DNA of 64,000 nucleotides, from positions 148,749 to 212,748 of the forward strand of contig NZ_CACVCE010000034.1 in assembly GCF_902729445.1 (NCBI RefSeq), written 5' to 3'. Position 1 is the stretch's first letter. The number at the start of each line of letters is the position of its first letter. Shown here piece by piece: positions 59,822 through 64,000 of the stretch. Under the pieces are notes generated by a model, which saw nothing but the letters and a program-made list of their open reading frames with translations, was not told the origin of the DNA and searched no databases. The stretch is from Magnetospirillum sp902729445 (GTDB lineage: Bacteria; Pseudomonadota; Alphaproteobacteria; Rhodospirillales; Magnetospirillaceae). Made by a program: the position numbers and the translations under genes.

Positions 59822-60658
59822 ATGAATTATCGCCATGCCTACCACGCCGGAAACTTCGCCGACGTCCACAAGCACGCCACCCTGGGGTTGATGATCGAAC
59901 ATCTGACCCGCAAGGAGGCGGCCTTCGCCTATCTCGACACCCATGCCGGCCTGGGCCTTTACGACCTGACCTCGGTCCAGGCGGAGAAGACCGGCGAATG
60001 GCAGGCCGGCATCGCCCGGGTGATGGCGGCCCCGAACCCACCCCCCAGCGCGGCGCCGCTGCTGCGGGTGGTCCGCACCCTCAATCCCGACGGGGCGTTG
60101 CGGTTCTATCCCGGTTCGCCCGCTGTGGTGGCCACGCTGTCGCGCCCGCAGGACCGGTTGACCCTGTGCGAGCTGCACCCCGAGGATGCGGCCGATCTGC
60201 GCCGACGCTTCGCCGCCGATGCGCGCGCAGGCGTTCATCACCGCGACGGCTATGACGGCATCAAGGCCCTGGTGCCCCCGCCCGAGCGGCGCGGCCTGGT
60301 GCTGGTCGACCCGCCGTTCGAGAAGCCGGGTGAATTCGAGCGCATGCGCCGTGGCCTGGCCCAGGGGCTGAAGCGCTGGTCCACCGGCATCTATGCCCTG
60401 TGGTACCCCATCAAGGACCGCGAGCCGGTCGCCCGCTTCCATGCCGATCTTTCGATGATGGGGCTGAAAAGCGCCTTCGCCGCCGAACTGATGATCAAGC
60501 CGGGCGACAACCCGCAGACCTTGAACGGCTGCGGTCTGGTGGTAGTCAACCCGCCGTGGCAATTGGATATTGCGATGGCCGAGCTGCTGCCGTGGCTGGC
60601 CGAAGCGCTGGCGCCCGGCATCGGCAGCTGGCGGGTGGAACCGCTTACGTTGCCGTGA
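59822..60658 (+). CDS. rlmJ: 23S rRNA (adenine2030-N6)-methyltransferase RlmJ
   Basis: 278-residue SAM-dependent methyltransferase that methylates A2030 of 23S rRNA. The N-terminus NYRHAYHAGNFADVHKHATL is diagnostic, TLCELHPEDAADLRRRF gives the acidic SAM-binding strand, and LVDPPFEKPGEFERM is the (D/N)PPF catalytic motif. The ATG at 59822 fits family N-termini; ATG 59810 adds four residues. The upstream 280 bases are AT-rich and hold the promoters for this gene and the divergent PAS gene. It converges with cobC with a 14-base overlap. Confidence 0.93.
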   Translation: MNYRHAYHAGNFADVHKHATLGLMIEHLTRKEAAFAYLDTHAGLGLYDLTSVQAEKTGEWQAGIARVMAAPNPPPSAAPLLRVVRTLNPDGALRFYPGSPAVVATLSRPQDRLTLCELHPEDAADLRRRFAADARAGVHHRDGYDGIKALVPPPERRGLVLVDPPFEKPGEFERMRRGLAQGLKRWSTGIYALWYPIKDREPVARFHADLSMMGLKSAFAAELMIKPGDNPQTLNGCGLVVVNPPWQLDIAMAELLPWLAEALAPGIGSWRVEPLTLP

Positions 60659-61253
60659 CGTTGACGCATTCGACCCGCCAGCCCTCGGGCGTCAGGTCCA
60701 GACGGGTCAGCGACAGCGGCTGAACGGCGAAGCGCAGCGCGATGTCGGGCGGCAGCGACAGGGCGGCGGCCAGGGCTGCACGCACGGTGCCGGCATGCAC
60801 CACCGCCAGCACGTCGCGACCGGCCAGCGGCCCCGACAGCCGGGCCAGGGCGGCGCCGACGCGGTCGCACAGGGCGGCGAAGCTTTCGCCGCCCGGCGGC
60901 ACCGCGAAGGCCGGCTCGGCCCAGAAGGCGTCGAGGTCGGCATCCTTGGCGGCTTCCAGCTCCATCCAGCTGCGCCCCTGCCAACGGCCGAAATTCTGTT
61001 CCATCAAATCAGGCTCGACCAGCGGCGGCGGCACCACCAGGCCGGCCGCCTCCAAGGCGCCGGTGGTCTGGCGGCAGCGCATCAGGCCGCTTTCCACCAA
61101 GGTCGCCTGCGGCGGCACCCGGGCGGCCAATTGCCGGAAATCCTCGTCGTCCGAAGTGTCGCAGGCGACGTCCAGCTGACCGTGGATGCGCCCATGCGGA
61201 CAGGGCACCGGGGCATGGCGGACCAGCCACCAGCGGGTGGTGGCGTTGCTCAT
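60645..61253 (-). CDS. cobC: Alpha-ribazole phosphatase / histidine phosphatase CobC
   Basis: 202-residue histidine phosphatase. The phosphate-binding motif is WWLVRHAPVP (His13), with ESGLMRCRQTTGALE, PDLMEQNFGRWQGRSWMELE and VLAVVHAGTVRAALAAA giving the second catalytic His. In cobalamin assembly CobC removes the 5' phosphate from alpha-ribazole or from adenosylcobalamin phosphate. The ATG at 61253 overlaps the cobS stop (ATGA), supporting the function. Confidence 0.9.
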   Translation of the reverse strand: MSNATTRWWLVRHAPVPCPHGRIHGQLDVACDTSDDEDFRQLAARVPPQATLVESGLMRCRQTTGALEAAGLVVPPPLVEPDLMEQNFGRWQGRSWMELEAAKDADLDAFWAEPAFAVPPGGESFAALCDRVGAALARLSGPLAGRDVLAVVHAGTVRAALAAALSLPPDIALRFAVQPLSLTRLDLTPEGWRVECVNVTAT

Positions 61254-62035
61254 GGTTCCGCCCCCGCCCAAAGTCCGGCCGCCGCCAGCAAAATGGCGAT
61301 TTCGGCCAATTGCTGATGGGCGCCCAGGATGTCGCCGGTATAGCCGCCGAAAGCGCGCCTGGCCAGCGTGACGCCAGCCGCCACCGCCACACCGGCGGCC
61401 GCCACCGCGGCCACGGCGCCGCCGCCCAGCCCGATGAAGGCGAAGATCAGCCCCACCACGCCCGCGCTGGCGGCGACGGTAATATCGGGACAGCCGGCCC
61501 CGGCCCCCAGCCCGTCGGCGCGAGCCGGCCCCAGCACCTGCATCACCGCCGGGACCAACGCCCGCGACAGCGCGCCGGCCGCCACCAAGGCCCCCAGGCC
61601 GGCCAGCGCGTCGGGCGCCTCGGCCAGGGCGGTGGCGCGCAACCCCACCGAAAAGATCAAGGCCAGCACCCCGAAGGCGCCCGAACGGGAATCGCGCATG
61701 ACCTCAAGCCGGCGGTCGCGATCGCCCCTGGCCCCCAGCCCGTCGGCGGCATCGGCCAGTCCGTCTTCGTGCAGCGCCCCGGTCAGCAGCACCAGCGCCA
61801 GCACGGCCAGCAGCGCCGCCGGCAAGGCCGGCAGCCAGGAATCGGCCAACAGCAGCACCAGTCCGCCCAGGGCGCCGATCACGGCGCCGATGACGGGAAA
61901 CACCCGCATCGACCGCGCCAGACCGCCGGCCGCGACGATCGTGCAATCGGGCAGCGGCAGCCGGGTCAGGAACGAGGCGGCCAAATGAAGGTCGGCGCCC
62001 AGCGTGCGGGCGAAAGAATTGGGCGGTTCGGTCAT
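61250..62035 (-). CDS. cobS: Adenosylcobinamide-GDP ribazoletransferase CobS
   Basis: 261-residue inner-membrane enzyme joining adenosylcobinamide-GDP with alpha-ribazole. The family motif is FLTRLPLP near the N-terminus, followed by the conserved LLTGALHEDGLADAADGLGA, then RLEVMRDSRSGAFGVLAL, with acidic residues for metal binding. Several helices follow. It is divergent from cobT by about 80 bases and overlaps cobC. Confidence 0.95.
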   Translation of the reverse strand: MTEPPNSFARTLGADLHLAASFLTRLPLPDCTIVAAGGLARSMRVFPVIGAVIGALGGLVLLLADSWLPALPAALLAVLALVLLTGALHEDGLADAADGLGARGDRDRRLEVMRDSRSGAFGVLALIFSVGLRATALAEAPDALAGLGALVAAGALSRALVPAVMQVLGPARADGLGAGAGCPDITVAASAGVVGLIFAFIGLGGGAVAAVAAAGVAVAAGVTLARRAFGGYTGDILGAHQQLAEIAILLAAAGLWAGAEP

Positions 62036-62113
62036 CGGACATAGTGACGGTGAAGGATGGATGGTTTATAGAGCAGATCACCGCGCCACCGCAATATGTT
62101 GGGGAGAGTTTTC

Positions 62114-63127
62114 TTGAATACCTCCATTTCTAGTGTTGACGATGTCGCGACCCTGTTGAGTTCACTGCCCGGCCCCGATGCCGACGCGGCTTCGGCCTGG
62201 AGCGCGCGCGAGCCCCAACTGACCAAGCCGGCCGGCTCGCTGGGCCGATTGGAAGAGATATCGGGCTGGCTGGCGACCTGGCAGGGGCGCCACCCGCCGC
62301 GCCTGGACCGGGTCCGCGCCCGGGTGTTCGCCGGCAACCACGGAATCGCCGCGCTGGGGGTCTCGGCCTTTCCGCCGGAAGTGACGGTGCAGATGGTGGC
62401 CAATTTCCGCCATGGCGGCGCCGCCATCAATCAATTGTGCAAGACCTTCGGCATCGAGCTGGACGTCGTCGCCCTGGAGCTTGACCGCCCCACCGCCGAC
62501 TTCACCCAAGGCCCGGCGATGGACGAGGCCGAGTTCGCGCGCGCCTTCAATGCCGGCATGGATTCGGTGCCCGACGACACCGACCTGTTGTGCATCGGCG
62601 AGATGGGCATCGGCAACACCACCCCGGCGGCGGCCATTCCCGGCGCCCTGTATGGCGGCGAGGCCAGCTTCTGGACCGGGCGCGGCACCGGAATCGAAGG
62701 GGCCGGCCTGACCCGCAAGACCGAGGTGGTCGCCGCCGGCATCGAACGCCATCGGCACCAAACGCCGCTTTCCATCCTGCGCTGCCTGGGCGGACGCGAA
62801 CTGGCGGCCATGGCCGGGGCGGTGCTGGCCGCCCGCCTGAAGCGGGTGCCGGTCCTGCTGGACGGCTATGTCTGCACCGCGGCGGTGGCGCCGCTGGAAG
62901 CCCACACCCCCGGGGCGCTGGACCATTGCCTGGTCGCCCATGCCTCGGCCGAGCCCGGCCATCGGCGCATCCTGGAAAAGCTGGGCAAGGCGCCGCTGCT
63001 GGACCTGGGCATGCGCCTGGGCGAGGCGTCGGGCGCGGCCCTGGCGGTCGGCACCGTGCGCGCCGCCCTGGCCTGCCATGTCGGCATGGCCACCTTCGCC
63101 GAGGCCGGCGTGGCGGCGGGCGGCTAA
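62114..63127 (+). CDS. cobT: Nicotinate-nucleotide-dimethylbenzimidazole phosphoribosyltransferase CobT
   Basis: 337-residue enzyme activating 5,6-dimethylbenzimidazole to alpha-ribazole phosphate. Signatures are LTKPAGSLGRLEEISGWLAT, VFAGNHGIAALGVSAFPPEV, CIGEMGIGNTTPAAAIPGAL and the C-terminal LLDLGMRLGEASGAALAVG with the catalytic Glu. TTG 62114 is chosen because GGGGAG lies seven bases before it; ATG 62096 would add six residues without a clear ribosome site. It is divergent from cobS. Confidence 0.95.
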   Translation: MNTSISSVDDVATLLSSLPGPDADAASAWSAREPQLTKPAGSLGRLEEISGWLATWQGRHPPRLDRVRARVFAGNHGIAALGVSAFPPEVTVQMVANFRHGGAAINQLCKTFGIELDVVALELDRPTADFTQGPAMDEAEFARAFNAGMDSVPDDTDLLCIGEMGIGNTTPAAAIPGALYGGEASFWTGRGTGIEGAGLTRKTEVVAAGIERHRHQTPLSILRCLGGRELAAMAGAVLAARLKRVPVLLDGYVCTAAVAPLEAHTPGALDHCLVAHASAEPGHRRILEKLGKAPLLDLGMRLGEASGAALAVGTVRAALACHVGMATFAEAGVAAGG

Positions 63128-63204
63128 TCCTGGATTCAAAATCCATGGCGGGCTATACTTAGGTCTGGTTCACCGTCGATCCGCCAGACCTGAGGAGCCC
63201 CCCC

Positions 63205-63990
63205 CTGCCCCATCAGAGCATTCCCAAGACCGGGAACCGGTTCATCGACGCCGACCATGCCCGGCTGGCCTCGATCATCCGACGCGCCGCCCTGCTGGCG
63301 CGCGAGGAAGATGTCCACCCGGATTTCCTGCCGACATTGCAGGAGTTCCGCCGGATGTTGACCCTGCACTTCGATGTCGAGGAGGTCATCGTCGGCGGTG
63401 CCGGCTTTGCCGCCGCCCCGGCCCATCGCGCGCGTCACCGCCAGATCCTGACCGACATCGACGCCATGATCGAACACTTCGCCGTCGATCACTCGCCCGC
63501 ACTGCGTCACGAGGCGGTCGATCGCATGGAGCAGGTGCTGTTCGAGCACGAGATCGTCGAGGACACCCAATATTGGGAATTCCTGCGCGACCATCGCGCC
63601 GAGGACGTGGCGTCGCCGCTATTGGAATGGAAGCCGGTCTACGCCATCGGCGTCGATTGGATCGACGACCAGCATCGGGCGCTCATGGCCGATCTGTCCA
63701 AGGTGATCGCCTGCGCCCACGATGCCGAGTCCCGAGACCAGGCCGGGGCCATGCTGGACGACTTCGTCGAACACACGCGGCGCCATTTCACTGACGAAGA
63801 GCAGGAACTGCTCCGCCGGGGCGGCTCGGTCACCGAGCACCGCCGCCATCATCAAAGCATGCTGGACCGCCTGACCGAGATGGCAGCCGCCAGCAAGGCC
63901 AATCCCGGCGCGCTGGCGTCGGAATACCTGACCTTCTGGCTGCTGGATCACATTTGCGGCCTCGACCGCACCGACTTCGCCGCACCGTAA
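63205..63990 (+). CDS. Tandem-domain bacteriohemerythrin, probable CTG start
   Basis: 261-residue protein made of two hemerythrin domains. Domain 1 (about 1-120): FIDADHARLASIIRRAALLA, MLTLHFDVEEVI, HRARHRQIL and the later EHEIVEDTQYW. Domain 2: AIGVDWIDDQHRALMADLSK, HTRRHFTDEEQELLR, EHRRHHQSMLDR, and EYLTFWLLDHICGLDRTDF. Each would hold a diiron O2-binding site. No ATG, GTG or TTG lies between the preceding in-frame stop (63160) and domain 1. CTG 63205, seven bases behind GAGGAG, gives a complete first domain; TTG 63337 would cut it in half. A soluble O2 carrier or sensor is likely. Confidence 0.85.
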   Translation: MPHQSIPKTGNRFIDADHARLASIIRRAALLAREEDVHPDFLPTLQEFRRMLTLHFDVEEVIVGGAGFAAAPAHRARHRQILTDIDAMIEHFAVDHSPALRHEAVDRMEQVLFEHEIVEDTQYWEFLRDHRAEDVASPLLEWKPVYAIGVDWIDDQHRALMADLSKVIACAHDAESRDQAGAMLDDFVEHTRRHFTDEEQELLRRGGSVTEHRRHHQSMLDRLTEMAAASKANPGALASEYLTFWLLDHICGLDRTDFAAP

Positions 63991-64000
63991 GGGTCTAACA

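Noticed and set aside
63337..63990. TTG 63337 as the hemerythrin start
   Set aside because: It would remove the first helix and the first iron ligands of domain 1, although the coding sequence upstream to 63205 is clearly hemerythrin-like.

Overview
The window looks like chromosomal DNA of a GC-rich alphaproteobacterium, most likely a Rhodospirillales / Magnetospirillum-type organism. This is inferred from the gene set: an imuA-imuB-dnaE2 mutasome behind a GTTC-N7-GTTC SOS box, CarD, an HdaB-like DnaA domain IV protein, a c-type cytochrome maturation operon ending in ccmI/cycH, a vitamin B12-dependent ribonucleotide reductase, chemoreceptors and a tandem hemerythrin. No prophage, transposase, CRISPR array or rRNA was found. 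Coding density is high, many genes overlap by 1-4 bases, and nearly every long antisense frame is a GC-driven shadow.

Layout. 1-3.8 kb: nitrate uptake (nrtB partial, nrtA) behind an ANTAR-type antitermination leader, with its probable reader nasT upstream. 3.8-11.7 kb: housekeeping genes (serB, an M23 peptidase, rlmN, IalB-like, NUDIX, GDT1-type and CDF transporters, yajQ) and a hicAB toxin-antitoxin pair. 11.8-17.6 kb: glyQ-glyS-ppdK. 17.7-23 kb: SOS mutasome. 23.6-30.5 kb: pgi and ccmC-D-E-F-G-H-I. 30.6-39.3 kb: YkgJ-type protein, tRNA-Arg, an OmpA-like lipoprotein, a degenerate metallophosphoesterase, carD, fdxA, terC, an S4/NYN pair and the class II RNR, with a DnaA-box cluster upstream of the RNR. 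39.6-48.8 kb: chemoreceptor-PilZ, ftsE-ftsX-ydcF-plsC, a zinc-ribbon membrane protein, a lytic transglycosylase, and yggT-DUF167-folD-nnrU. 48.9-55.8 kb: tRNA-Ala, PilZ, HdaB-like, then a five-gene signalling cluster (response regulator, REC-histidine kinase, SiaB-like, SiaC-like, histidine kinase) facing a REC-pentapeptide protein. 55.9-64 kb: Atm1-type ABC exporter, a split PAS/chemoreceptor pair, rlmJ, cobC-cobS, cobT and a tandem hemerythrin with an apparent CTG start.

How parts fit. NasT plus the two AACGGC hexaloop hairpins and the terminator form a nitrate-responsive switch for nrtAB. CobC, CobS and CobT assemble the lower part of cobalamin, the cofactor used by the class II RNR. YggT, DUF167, FolD and NnrU overlap end to start, as do FtsE, FtsX, YdcF and PlsC. 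The least conventional piece is the 50.1-54.3 kb module, where SiaB/SiaC-type partner-switching proteins sit between two soluble histidine kinases, with neither a PP2C phosphatase nor a diguanylate cyclase in the window.
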